Assembly: GCA_933228895.1 (NCBI GenBank)
Contig: OW121854.1
Coordinates: forward strand, 91,440,609-91,504,608
Length of the DNA stretch: 64,000 nt
Direction: 5' to 3'
Source: Platycnemis pennipes
Lineage: Eukaryota > Arthropoda > Insecta > Odonata > Platycnemididae
The position numbers were made by a program, and so were the translations under genes. Under the pieces are notes generated by a model that did not search any database, was not told the DNA's origin, and was given only the letters and a program-made list of their open reading frames with translations. Positions 63,979 to 64,000 of this stretch are shown piece by piece; position 1 is the stretch's first letter; every line of letters starts with the position of its first letter.

Positions 63979-64000
63979 ATCCATTAGTATAAATACAAGT

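Overview
The window is arthropod nuclear DNA, most likely insect. It holds one large protein-coding gene with GT-AG introns, embedded in a dense mix of Penelope-like elements, LINEs, a tRNA-derived SINE family and many DNA transposons. There is no bacterial-style gene packing. The species cannot be fixed from the sequence.

The gene is a complete ABCC4/MRP4-type multidrug resistance-associated transporter on the minus strand. It runs from an ATG at 53808 to a TGA at 2079. I reconstruct 26 coding exons joined by 25 GT-AG introns. All splice phases agree and give a 1327-residue open product, close to the 1325 of human ABCC4. Both transmembrane domains and both nucleotide-binding domains carry their expected motifs. 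A candidate TATA box and a CCAAT box lie upstream near 54.0-54.1 kb.

Almost everything else is transposable-element sequence, either in introns or in the two flanks. 3.8-12 kb: a Penelope-like element split by a 5-bp-TSD hAT-like element, a second copy of that hAT-like element, a SINE, a TTAA element and an 8-bp-TSD hAT MITE. 15.7-18.2 kb: a large inverted-repeat element with CCCA termini. 20.5-23.9 kb: two TTAA elements and an RTE-type LINE. 25.6-31.4 kb: a dead Tigger/pogo element that itself carries a 3.55-kb PIF/Harbinger element. 33-35.8 kb: a hAT element with a perfect fold-back at its left edge, then another CCCA-type element. 36.7-39.3 kb: rearranged Penelope pieces. 40.7 kb: an intact SINE with a 12-bp target duplication. 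42-45.3 kb: three more DNA elements. 46.3-49.35 kb: another CCCA-type element containing a TTAA element. Upstream of the gene, 54.5-64 kb holds Jockey/CR1-like LINE remnants, MITE-like inverted repeats, a diverged tandem duplication and SINE pieces.

Two patterns look least explained. (1) Five elements share CCCA...TGGG-type ends, but each carries its own self-repeating palindromic subterminal array. (2) Four small elements sit between TTAA (one TCAA) duplications, and three of them have a different hairpin at the same distance inside the left end.
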